Below, piece by piece: positions 25,162-32,332 of a DNA stretch of 56,015 nucleotides. The DNA is from Porphyromonas sp. COT-239 OH1446. Its GTDB lineage: Bacteria; Bacteroidota; Bacteroidia; Bacteroidales; Porphyromonadaceae. The notes beneath the pieces are model-generated. The model saw only the letters and a program-made list of their open reading frames with translations. It did not search any database and was not told the origin of the DNA. A program made the translations under genes and the position numbers. The DNA is taken from the NCBI RefSeq assembly GCF_000768875.1, contig NZ_JRAO01000007.1:503-56517 (forward strand), given 5' to 3'. Position 1 is the stretch's first letter. Every line of letters starts with the position of its first letter.

Positions 25162-26364
25162 TTAGGGGCGGCTGATCCTATTGGTTCGGATGCCAGGCTT
25201 AACCTCCCCGCCGATGATATAGTCCTCAACGTAGGCGGCATCCGCCCGAGCATGCTCGGGGCTCGTCTCGGCCTCGCACCGCTGCCATCGGGCTTGGGAA
25301 AGATCATACTCGAGGACAAAAGGAGTAAAACGATACCAAGTGGGTTCATGAAGGAGGTACTGCCGAGACTCCTGTTCGAGCTGAGCAACGAGCTTCCTCT
25401 GACCGAGTCTCTTGGCTCTACGAAGCTGCTGAATACGCTCTAGGGCAGGGAGGAATTTATACTCATTGACCCCTCCCCCAACAGCGAAGGCCTCTTGACC
25501 TCGAGGGCGAATCCATCCTCCACCAAAAGTTGCCCCCTCTCGGAGGCTATCCGGTGGGGCTGGGAGGCTTTTCCATCCACCTCCCTCTTGAGTGTCGAGG
25601 AGGAAGCACGAGAGCGAGGTCGAGACTCCAGCCTCTCCCTCGCTGTGGGCGAATGAGCCAATCATGACGATGCGCCCAGCTGTGGCGGAGGGGAGGGCTG
25701 TGGCTGCGACCTTGAGCAGGGCAGCCCCTGGATAATGGGGTTCGCCGCGCCATCCCTCCTCGGGGTGCTCGAGGTCTAGGGAGATCGCCGAGGTGGTCAG
25801 CTGCCCTCGGACACTGCCACCAATGAGATAGAGGCGAGAGCCTACGAGGGCACTAGCCATCCCGCTACGAGGCTCGGGCAGACGTGGCAGGTCAGTGCGC
25901 TGCACACGTCCCCGAGGGTCTAGGTCGAGGCGGTAAACGAGGTCTAGCTCTCGCCCTCCGAGGGTCTGTCCCCCAGCAATAATGACCCCACCACCGAAAG
26001 CTTGTCCAGCAGCGTAAGCCGTAGGCTCGGGTAATCGTCCCACCAGTCGCCAGGCGGACGATCCCTCGGCTGCGCCATGCAGATAGACCTCGGCGTAGAA
26101 ACGCTTCGCCCCACCATTTGCTGCCGAGACCTCGGGGAAGTTGCACCCTCCAGCCATGAGGAGGGCTGCCTGCCCTCCAGCCTTAGGCCCGAGCATGAGG
26201 GCTGCGATATGCCCCGAGACCCCGAGGGCATAGCCTGAATCGAGCTGCGGAGAGCGCAGCAAAGCGAGAGGGGGCGGCTCAGGGCACAGCCCCTCAGCAC
26301 CCAACCCCACGAGGGGAGAGAGGAGGAGGCCAGCAGATAGGAAGAGTGTAGAGAGGTGTCTCAT
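25162..26364 (-). CDS. kelch-repeat protein, N-acetylneuraminate mutarotase-like (NanM)
   Basis: A 400-aa exported protein with a signal peptide (MRHLSTLFLSAGLLLSPLVG). The body has several kelch-type blades with repeated hydrophobic-GG turns: LLMAGGCNFPE, VIIAGGQTLGG, LYLIGGSVRG, EAFAVGGGVNEYK and DYIIGGEV. A kelch propeller next to an N-acylglucosamine 2-epimerase and a YhcH protein points to the NanM family, which interconverts sialic-acid anomers in the periplasm. I chose the ATG at 26364 because it begins the signal peptide; an ATG at 26415 would add 17 residues and overlap the preceding gene. It is longer than E. coli NanM. Confidence 0.75.
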   Translation of the reverse strand: MRHLSTLFLSAGLLLSPLVGLGAEGLCPEPPPLALLRSPQLDSGYALGVSGHIAALMLGPKAGGQAALLMAGGCNFPEVSAANGGAKRFYAEVYLHGAAEGSSAWRLVGRLPEPTAYAAGQAFGGGVIIAGGQTLGGRELDLVYRLDLDPRGRVQRTDLPRLPEPRSGMASALVGSRLYLIGGSVRGQLTTSAISLDLEHPEEGWRGEPHYPGAALLKVAATALPSATAGRIVMIGSFAHSEGEAGVSTSLSCFLLDTQEGGGWKSLPAPPDSLREGATFGGGWIRPRGQEAFAVGGGVNEYKFLPALERIQQLRRAKRLGQRKLVAQLEQESRQYLLHEPTWYRFTPFVLEYDLSQARWQRCEAETSPEHARADAAYVEDYIIGGEVKPGIRTNRISRP

Positions 26365-26371
26365 ATAGTCA

Positions 26372-27565
26372 TTAGTCCTCAGCACAGGCCTCAAGCATCT
26401 CGAGGCACAGCTCACGGCCCTTGAGCATCATGCGGGGGATGTGAAAAGGGCCTTTGAATATATTCCCCTTGGCAGGCTGAGCTACCGAGCCATCACGATG
26501 TAGATAGCCATACCACTCGCCGCACTCGGCGTCGGGGAAGTGGGCATAAGTCCAATCGCTGATACGCTGGTGCATATCGAGATACTTCGTATCGCCACTG
26601 AGCTGGTAGGCATAGAGGGTAGCGATGATCGCCTCGGTTTGAGGCCACCAAAACTTCATATCCTGTGAGTAGTCCTGTGCGGGGAAGCCCTTGCAATCAC
26701 GGAAGTTGATGATGCCACCGAACTCATCATCCCAACCCCACTGCCAAGACCAGTCGAGGATCGTCAGAGCCATCTCGAGCAGTTCCTCATCACCGCCACG
26801 ATGCTTGACCTCGTCCATGAGGAACCAAGCCGTCTCGATGCAGTGCCCAGGGTTGATCAGGCGGCCATTGATCGTATCGACGAATTCGCCATGCTCACCC
26901 ACGCTCTCGAGCAGGGCGCAGAACTCTGGCTTCATGAAGTAGGTCTTGAGCTCATGGATGCTGTCGCTGATCTGCTTATCCAGCTCGGGAGCTTGGATAG
27001 CACGTCTGAGGCGAGCAGCCACGTTGAGTAGGATCATCACGATAGAGTGCGAGCGTCCCTTGACATGTGGCTCGTACTTGGCTGGTAATGCGCCAGGCGT
27101 GGCAAGCCAGTCCTGCACCTTGAGGAAGAGATCAAGGGCCTTCTCGGCATAGCTCTTGTCGCCCGAGGCGATGCTATACTCCGCCATGGCAATGATGGCG
27201 AAGGTCTCGCTGAAGACGTAGCGACGCAGGCGCAGTGGCGTACCATCGGCCATAACCTCAAAGTACATGCGCCCATCGGGGTTGAAGCAGTGCTGCTCGA
27301 TAAAGTCAATACAGAGCTTGCTGGCCTCAAGCCATTCGGCACGGGGGGCTACAGTGTTGTAAGCGTTGGCGAAGATATAGCCTGCACGCCCCTGAAACCA
27401 TACGCTCTTGGTCGAGTCCATCAGTTCGCCATTGCGATCGAGGCAGGTGTAGATGCCGCCATGCCTGTGGTCTAGTCCATAGGTGAGCCAAAAGGGGAGG
27501 ATGTCCTGTACTAGATCCTCTTCGTAGCGATCCGCCCAATAGCGAAGGTAATTCTGAACGTTCAT
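26372..27565 (-). CDS. N-acylglucosamine 2-epimerase family protein
   Basis: A 397-aa (alpha/alpha)6-barrel protein of the AGE/RenBP family, which interconverts N-acetylglucosamine and N-acetylmannosamine. Recognisable blocks are WLTYGLDHRHGGIYTCLDRNG (residues about 27-47), SVWFQGRAGYIFA, GRMYFEVMADG, the NPGHCIETAWFLMDE region (about 238) and KFWWPQTEAIIATLYAY, with His and Arg residues of the active site. In Bacteroides, an AGE enzyme serves as the NanE step of sialic-acid breakdown. It heads a run with the kelch protein (7-bp gap) and YhcH. Cellobiose 2-epimerase shares the fold and is an alternative. Confidence 0.82.
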   Translation of the reverse strand: MNVQNYLRYWADRYEEDLVQDILPFWLTYGLDHRHGGIYTCLDRNGELMDSTKSVWFQGRAGYIFANAYNTVAPRAEWLEASKLCIDFIEQHCFNPDGRMYFEVMADGTPLRLRRYVFSETFAIIAMAEYSIASGDKSYAEKALDLFLKVQDWLATPGALPAKYEPHVKGRSHSIVMILLNVAARLRRAIQAPELDKQISDSIHELKTYFMKPEFCALLESVGEHGEFVDTINGRLINPGHCIETAWFLMDEVKHRGGDEELLEMALTILDWSWQWGWDDEFGGIINFRDCKGFPAQDYSQDMKFWWPQTEAIIATLYAYQLSGDTKYLDMHQRISDWTYAHFPDAECGEWYGYLHRDGSVAQPAKGNIFKGPFHIPRMMLKGRELCLEMLEACAED

Positions 27566-27664
27566 GATGTGAATATAATGCTGCTTGATGATGTGATGAG
27601 TAATACCGTAGTTAATCCAGGTTGATCAGGGTCTAGAGAGCTCCCCTAGACCTCAACCTACACG

Positions 27665-27672
27665 CAAATGTA
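27665..27672 (-). promoter_or_regulatory. -7 box (TACATTTG) of the epimerase-kelch-YhcH operon
   Basis: TACATTTG on the minus strand, leaving a leader of about 95 nt before the epimerase ATG. No clear -33 element. Confidence 0.4.
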
Positions 27673-27756
27673 CTTAATTTAATTACGAAGCCGAACTTGT
27701 TCCTCCTCGAAGCTCAACTGGACGACAATGCCCCTGGGCAAGTGATCCCCCCTCCC

Positions 27757-27964
27757 ATCCTACTTCCTACCCCGAAACGATCCTATTAGGATCGCAGATG
27801 AGGCTCAGATAGGAGCTCGATCGAGCTCCTATCTGAGCCTCGAGCGAAGTCCTACTTGAGCCTCTGCCGAGAGCTAGCCGAGAGCTCGGACGAGGGTATA
27901 GATGATCCTTGAGGCGAGGGCCTACTGAGAGCTCGATAGAGCCACTTGGCCCACTATCAGCACA
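27757..27964. repeat. 23-bp degenerate repeat array III
   Basis: Units start at 27757, 27780, 27803, 27826, 27849, 27872, 27895 (24 bp), 27919 and 27942. Best-conserved units begin ATCCTATTAGGATCGCAG, GCTCAGATAGGAGCTCGA and CTCCTATCTGAGCCTCGA. It lies between the amino-sugar operon and the decarboxylase-like gene. Together with the terminator and promoter regions it fills the 520-bp gap 27566-28087. Confidence 0.87.
27800..27841. repeat. perfect 42-bp palindrome in array III
   Basis: Two 21-bp halves (27800-27820 and 27821-27841; left half begins GAGGCTCAGATAGGAGC) are exact reverse complements with no spacer. As in array II, it arises where two repeat units of opposite orientation meet. Confidence 0.88.
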
Positions 27965-28010
27965 TGCAGCCCCAGCCTCTAGAGGAGCACTCGCCCAGAG
28001 GGACAAAGCA

Positions 28011-28063
28011 AAGCCCTCGCCCCTCAGCCTCTCTAGACGAGTAGGGCTGCTGGGCGAGGGCTT
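28011..28063 (-). terminator. terminator of the rsmE-decarboxylase operon
   Basis: Arms AAGCCCTCGCCC (28011-28022) and GGGCGAGGGCTT (28052-28063); on the minus strand the stem is followed by TGCTTTGTCCC. It lies 25 bp after the stop codon at 28088. Confidence 0.65.
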
Positions 28064-28087
28064 GTCTCTCGATAGGGTCTCGAGGGC

Positions 28088-29953
28088 CTAGTGGCGGTGG
28101 CGACGCTGCGTTACGGCATGGCGTACCTCCTCGAGCTTCTCAACCCTCTTGAGGCGTTCGGGTTCGCTCTCGCTCCACTGCTCCTCCACCTCGGCTGGGC
28201 GCACATAGGCCAGAGGCTCACCCTTGCGCACAGTAGCACCCTGAGCGAGCACCTCGGTCAGACGACCCGTGAAGTTGGAGATCACTGGCTCGATATAGCC
28301 AGCCACGGTTTGGATGTAGCACAGAGGCTCACCCGTCTTGATGGCTGTGCCGATCGCAGGGGCGGTAGAGTAGTCGGTCGGATCAACCTCCCAGATGAGG
28401 CTACCCGTCGCTGCGGCCACGATAGGCTCCGTGCCCTGACGCTTGATCTTGAGTGCATCGGCCTCGTTATAGCCCTGCTTGACGAGCGACTCGGTACGGG
28501 CCTTGTCGAGATCCTCCTGGAAGCGTTGCTTGGCTACGCCGCTCTTGTAGTCTCGATACTGGCGGTCGTGCATGGCCAGCTCGAAGAGCTCTTCGTCGTC
28601 CTCACCGTACTCCCAGCCGTTCTCGTCCATCTCCTTGCGGTATTCGTCGAGGGCATCGGGATAGTTGCCCTGTGGGTCTTCGTCGGTGAACTCAAGTCCC
28701 TTCTCTTTGGCCAGTGCAATGATCTCAGGATCGAGAGCTCCAGGCAGGCGGCCCGACTTGCCCAGGATCATACCCCAGGTATTGTTGTCGATAGCCTGCC
28801 AGCGTCCCTTGCCCGTTACCATGTTGTAGACGTTCATGAGGGCTACGTTCTTGACGTACTGGCTGAAGGGCGTTACCAAAGGAGGATAGCCCAGGCGTGG
28901 CCATACATATTCTACTTCGTTGAAGAGCTTGACCAGCAGATCATCCACGCTCAGTTCGGCCTCGCCCTTGCTGCGCAGATACATATTGATCCCTGCGTGT
29001 ACCCCCTTCAGGTCGGCCATCATCGAGCCCATCATACCACCAGGCAGACCGCAGCCTACGAGCAGCGAGGTCATCAGCTTGTTGCTCTCGGTCATGAAGT
29101 AGCCGAGGAAGTCATCGATGAACTCCTGGGTCAGCGAGCGGGCACGCATGTAAGCATCCATGTTGATCTCAGGCACCTTGAAGCCTGCATCGTGGAGCAT
29201 CTCACGGATGGTAATCACGTCTGGATGGATCTTACCCCAAGAGATAGGCTCCATGGCCACGTCGATGATGTCTGCACCATTCTTACATACCTCGAGCATC
29301 GAAGCCACAGAGAAGCCTGGGCCTGAGTGGCCATGATACTCAATGATCACCTCGGGGTGCTTGTCCTTGATAGCCTTGACGAGGCGACCGAGGAAGACAG
29401 GGCGACCCACACCAGCCATATCCTTGAGGCAGATCTCAGGAGCACCGGCGGCGATGAACTGATCGGCTAGAGTAGCGTAGTACTCTACCGTATGTACAGG
29501 AGAGTGGGTGATACACAGCGTTGCCTGGGGGATCATGCCTGCCTCGAGGGCATACTTGATCGAGGGGATCACGTTGCGAGCATCATTGAGCCCGTCGAAA
29601 ATGCGGGTGATGTCTACCCCCTGAGCCTTCTTCACCTTGTACATCAAACGGCGAACGTCTGCAGGCACTGGGTACATGCGCAGACCATTGAGTCCACGGT
29701 CTAGCATGTGGGTCTGAATGCCCGCTTCGTTGAGTGGCTTGGTGAAGGCACGTACAGCCTTATTGGGGTTCTCCCCATAGAGAAGGTTTACCTGCTCGAA
29801 GGCACCACCATTAGTCTCTACGCGTGCGAAGCAGCCCATCTCTACGATCACGGGAGCGATGCGCTCGAGTTGATCTTTGCGTGGTTGATACTTACCGGAG
29901 GACTGCCACATGTCTCGGTAAATCAAGCTAAACTTAATCTCTTTTTGTTGCAT
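28088..29953 (-). CDS. oxaloacetate decarboxylase alpha / pyruvate carboxylase B-like protein without biotin lysine
   Basis: A 621-aa protein with a DRE-TIM/HMGL-type carboxyltransferase domain (about 1-290; RDMWQSSGKY, ETNGGAFEQ, CLKDMAGVGRP, EYHGHSGPGF with metal-ligand His residues) and a conserved PYC_OADA domain (about 300-480). The C-terminal 90 residues look like a biotinyl domain (GEPLCYIQTVAGYIEP, GRLTEVLAQGATVRKGEPLAYV), but where EAMKM should stand the sequence is QTVAGY, with no lysine. So it keeps the carboxyltransferase but cannot be biotinylated at the usual place. It might work with a separate biotin carrier. It follows rsmE by 19 bp. Confidence 0.8.
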   Translation of the reverse strand: MQQKEIKFSLIYRDMWQSSGKYQPRKDQLERIAPVIVEMGCFARVETNGGAFEQVNLLYGENPNKAVRAFTKPLNEAGIQTHMLDRGLNGLRMYPVPADVRRLMYKVKKAQGVDITRIFDGLNDARNVIPSIKYALEAGMIPQATLCITHSPVHTVEYYATLADQFIAAGAPEICLKDMAGVGRPVFLGRLVKAIKDKHPEVIIEYHGHSGPGFSVASMLEVCKNGADIIDVAMEPISWGKIHPDVITIREMLHDAGFKVPEINMDAYMRARSLTQEFIDDFLGYFMTESNKLMTSLLVGCGLPGGMMGSMMADLKGVHAGINMYLRSKGEAELSVDDLLVKLFNEVEYVWPRLGYPPLVTPFSQYVKNVALMNVYNMVTGKGRWQAIDNNTWGMILGKSGRLPGALDPEIIALAKEKGLEFTDEDPQGNYPDALDEYRKEMDENGWEYGEDDEELFELAMHDRQYRDYKSGVAKQRFQEDLDKARTESLVKQGYNEADALKIKRQGTEPIVAAATGSLIWEVDPTDYSTAPAIGTAIKTGEPLCYIQTVAGYIEPVISNFTGRLTEVLAQGATVRKGEPLAYVRPAEVEEQWSESEPERLKRVEKLEEVRHAVTQRRHRH

Positions 29954-29972
29954 AATCTAAGATTGAACAGTA

Positions 29973-30725
29973 TTATATTATTATTCCAATTTGCTTCGTT
30001 CGTTCGATTTCCTGTAGCACATGAACCCAGCCAACAGCCATGAGGGCTGCCGTCTCGGTACGCAGGCGAGCCTCCCCGAGACTTAGGCCATGAGCCCCCG
30101 CCTCCTCTGCCCGGGCGACCTCCTCGACGGTGAAGTCCCCCTCGGGCCCAATGAAGAGAGCCACGCCTCCTTGCCCCGTATAGTACTCGTGCATCATCCG
30201 CCGCTCCCCTAGGGTCGCCTCCCCTCTACAGTGCGCCACCAAGCGCAGAGAGTCTTGGGTCAGCCGCAGGGCTTCTTCGAGGCTCTGCTCGACGATGAGC
30301 TCGGGAAGCAGGGCCTTTTGGCTCTGCTTCATAGCACTCTCGAGGATGCGCTCCAGGCGGTCTGCACGCACCTGCTTACGCTCCGAGTGCTTCACCCGTA
30401 GCAGGATGATGCGGTCGATGCCGATCTCAGTTACCTTCTCCAGCATCCATTCGATCCGATCTAGAGACTTCGTAGGGGCAATGGCAAGCGTAATCTGCCC
30501 CTGCCACCCCTTAGTCCAAGCCTCTTGTCTGAGGAGCTCTACCGCACAATGCCGCTTGTCTATATAGCTCAGACGAGCCTCATAGAGCTGCCCACGACCA
30601 TCTGTGATGAGGACTTCATCACCCACACTACAGCGTAGCACACGCACACAATGCTGCGCCTCAGCCTCAGGTAGGTAAGCCTCCTGGGCGATGTTCGGAG
30701 CGAGGAAGAGAGGAAGATCTTTCAT
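29973..30725 (-). CDS. rsmE: 16S rRNA m3U1498 methyltransferase
   Basis: A 250-aa SPOUT methyltransferase that methylates N3 of U1498 in 16S rRNA. The N-terminal PUA-like part has QHCVRVLRCSVGDEVLITDG. The knot region contains LFIGPEGDFTVEE (about 188-200) and LSLGEARLRTETAALMAVG, both diagnostic. Length is normal. It heads the operon with the decarboxylase-like gene and is transcribed divergently from trmD. Confidence 0.94.
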   Translation of the reverse strand: MKDLPLFLAPNIAQEAYLPEAEAQHCVRVLRCSVGDEVLITDGRGQLYEARLSYIDKRHCAVELLRQEAWTKGWQGQITLAIAPTKSLDRIEWMLEKVTEIGIDRIILLRVKHSERKQVRADRLERILESAMKQSQKALLPELIVEQSLEEALRLTQDSLRLVAHCRGEATLGERRMMHEYYTGQGGVALFIGPEGDFTVEEVARAEEAGAHGLSLGEARLRTETAALMAVGWVHVLQEIERTKQIGIII

Positions 30726-30757
30726 CCAACTAAGTGCATACTCTTTAATCCAACACC

Positions 30758-30796
30758 CAAAGGTAAACGAATAATACGAGATAGTGGTTACCTTTG
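30758..30796. promoter_or_regulatory. divergent -7 boxes of rsmE and trmD
   Basis: TACCTTTG occurs on the minus strand at 30765-30758 and on the plus strand at 30789-30796, with only 23 bp between them. Polymerase footprints would overlap, so the two promoters may compete. Neither has a good -33 TTTG. Confidence 0.5.
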
Positions 30797-30834
30797 TGCT
30801 ACATTATCGCATTTTATCACCAATCAAGCTACTC

Positions 30835-31512
30835 GTGAGAATAGATATTATCACCGTACTGCCCGAGATGGTATGCCCTACACTAGAGGGATCGATTATC
30901 GGCAGGGCTCGCCAGCGAGGACTGCTCGAGCTTCATGTGCACAACCTCAGAGACTACTCTACAGACAAATGGCGCAGGGTCGATGACTACCCCTTCGGCG
31001 GCGAGGCAGGTATGGTGCTCAAGATCGAGCCCATCGAGCGAGCGATCAACGCCCTCAAGGCTCAGCGAGACTACGACGAGGTGATCTATACCTCCCCCGA
31101 CGGGGAGACATTCAACCAGGGCATGGCCAACGAGATGAGCCTACACGAGAATCTTATCATCCTCTGCGGCCACTACAAGGGCATCGACTATCGGGTACGT
31201 GAGCACCTCATTACCCGAGAGATCTCTATCGGCGACTACGTCCTCACTGGGGGTGAGCTAGCCGCTGCCGTTATGACGGACGCCATTGTCCGCCTCATCC
31301 CTGGGGTGATCGGCGATGCAGAGAGTGCCCTCAGCGATACCTTCCAGGACAACCTACTTGCCCCACCCGTCTACACTCGCCCTGCGGACTACAACGGCTG
31401 GCGCGTCCCTGAGGTTTTACTCAGTGGGCACGAGGCCAATATCCACAAGTGGCGCATGGAGCAGGCCCTCGAGCGTACCAAGAGGCTACGACCCGACCTC
31501 CTCGAGCATTAG
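30835..31512 (+). CDS. trmD: tRNA (guanine-N1)-methyltransferase
   Basis: A 225-aa SPOUT enzyme that makes m1G37 in tRNAs for Leu, Pro and Arg codons, preventing frameshifting. The N terminus [11 protein letters not shown] and the knot motifs [17 protein letters not shown] and [16 protein letters not shown] are diagnostic. I use the GTG at 30835; an ATG at 30784 is in frame but lies upstream of the -7 box at 30789. The usual DDxPYGGGPGM is here [11 protein letters not shown], a mild change in the SAM-side loop. Confidence 0.93.
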   Translation: MRIDIITVLPEMVCPTLEGSIIGRARQRGLLELHVHNLRDYSTDKWRRVDDYPFGGEAGMVLKIEPIERAINALKAQRDYDEVIYTSPDGETFNQGMANEMSLHENLIILCGHYKGIDYRVREHLITREISIGDYVLTGGELAAAVMTDAIVRLIPGVIGDAESALSDTFQDNLLAPPVYTRPADYNGWRVPEVLLSGHEANIHKWRMEQALERTKRLRPDLLEH

Positions 31513-31542
31513 GTTCTATCCCCCTAGCCTCACCGCTTGACG

Positions 31543-31701
31543 ATGACTCTTATATTCGCCTTCATCCTACTGATCTCCATACCGATAGCCCGCTACCTTG
31601 TGCAGCGCAATAGGCGGCTACGTCCATGGCTGATCGCTGCCTACCTCCTCCTGATTGGCTGGATGGTCTATTACCTCGGCGAACTGCTGAGCCACAGTTA
31701 A
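31543..31701 (+). CDS. small two-span membrane protein (52 aa), unknown
   Basis: A 52-codon frame 30 bp after trmD and 18 bp before a strong terminator. The protein starts MTLIFAFILLISIPIARYLV, then a basic loop (QRNRRLRPW), then a second hydrophobic stretch (LIAAYLLLIGWMVYYLG). Two membrane spans joined by a positive loop is a sensible small-protein topology (hairpin with both termini outside the cytosol by the positive-inside rule). I recognise no family. Position at the end of the trmD transcript and hydrophobic pattern argue that it is real; lack of a homologue check keeps confidence moderate. Confidence 0.55.
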   Translation: MTLIFAFILLISIPIARYLVQRNRRLRPWLIAAYLLLIGWMVYYLGELLSHS

Positions 31702-31719
31702 TCGTCCCTAAAAAAGGGC

Positions 31720-31765
31720 AAAGCATGAGAGGGGGCAAACGATCGTTTGCCCCCTCTCATGCTTT
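31720..31765. terminator. perfect 46-bp palindromic bidirectional terminator
   Basis: Halves 31720-31742 and 31743-31765 are exact reverse complements (left half begins AAAGCATGAGAGGGGG), followed by TTTTAA on + and preceded by AAAAAAGGG, which gives a T-run on the minus strand. It separates the convergent trmD/52-aa gene pair and the oxidoreductase gene. Confidence 0.85.
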
Positions 31766-31789
31766 TTTAAACCCTATTTCCCTTCGGGC

Positions 31790-32314
31790 CTAACCCTTGA
31801 GCCCTCTGATATGCTCCATGAGGCGATGGGCATGAGCCTTTGCCTCAGCCTCACAGTTGGGGTTCGTCAGGGGAAGCAGGCCTAGCGTATGCACATAGCC
31901 TGAATAGGTGAGCCCGCAGAAGCCACAGGCAGCCTCAATAGCCCCAGTACTAGCCCCGAGCATGGCTTCGCTGAAGTCTTGGGGGCTGGCCGCTGCGGTG
32001 AACGAATGCACGAGACGCTTGCCCTGCAGCTTATCCCCGCCGTCGCCATAGGCAAAGCCGAAAGTGAAGACTTCGTCCATCCAGTGCTTCATCAGGCTGG
32101 GCACATTGTACCAGAAGAGTGGATGCTGCAGCACAATCACATCGGCCTCGAGCAGAGCAGCCTGCTCAGCCTGGACATCAATCTTGCCCGAGGGATAGAG
32201 CTCCTCGAGGTTGCGGACGCTATAGCCTTCCTGCCGAGAGAGGACGTCGATGATCGTTCGGTTAGAGACACTTTGGCTCTGATAACTGTGCGAATAGATG
32301 ACTAAGATCTTCAT
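31790..32314 (-). CDS. flavodoxin-fold NAD(P)H oxidoreductase
   Basis: A 174-aa FMN-binding quinone reductase-like protein (NQO1/KefF/MdaB group). MKILVIYSHSY starts the first strand and phosphate loop, VIVLQHPLFWYNVPSLMKHWMDEVFTFGFAY (in parts) is the strong family signature (about 59-89), and FTAAASP marks the second flavin loop. The electron acceptor is unknown. It is last in the run after comEC (18-bp gap) and ends just before the palindromic terminator. Confidence 0.87.
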   Translation of the reverse strand: MKILVIYSHSYQSQSVSNRTIIDVLSRQEGYSVRNLEELYPSGKIDVQAEQAALLEADVIVLQHPLFWYNVPSLMKHWMDEVFTFGFAYGDGGDKLQGKRLVHSFTAAASPQDFSEAMLGASTGAIEAACGFCGLTYSGYVHTLGLLPLTNPNCEAEAKAHAHRLMEHIRGLKG

Positions 32315-32332
32315 AAGAGATGCGGTTATGAT

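Noticed and set aside
24834-25388. 184-codon open frame on the minus strand
   Set aside because: Overlaps both the YhcH and kelch genes in another frame and shows Arg/Pro-rich low-complexity sequence.
28091-29326. 411-codon open frame on the plus strand
   Set aside because: It lies exactly opposite the decarboxylase-like gene, whose motifs are clear. Its His- and Leu-rich composition is what the antisense of such a coding sequence gives.
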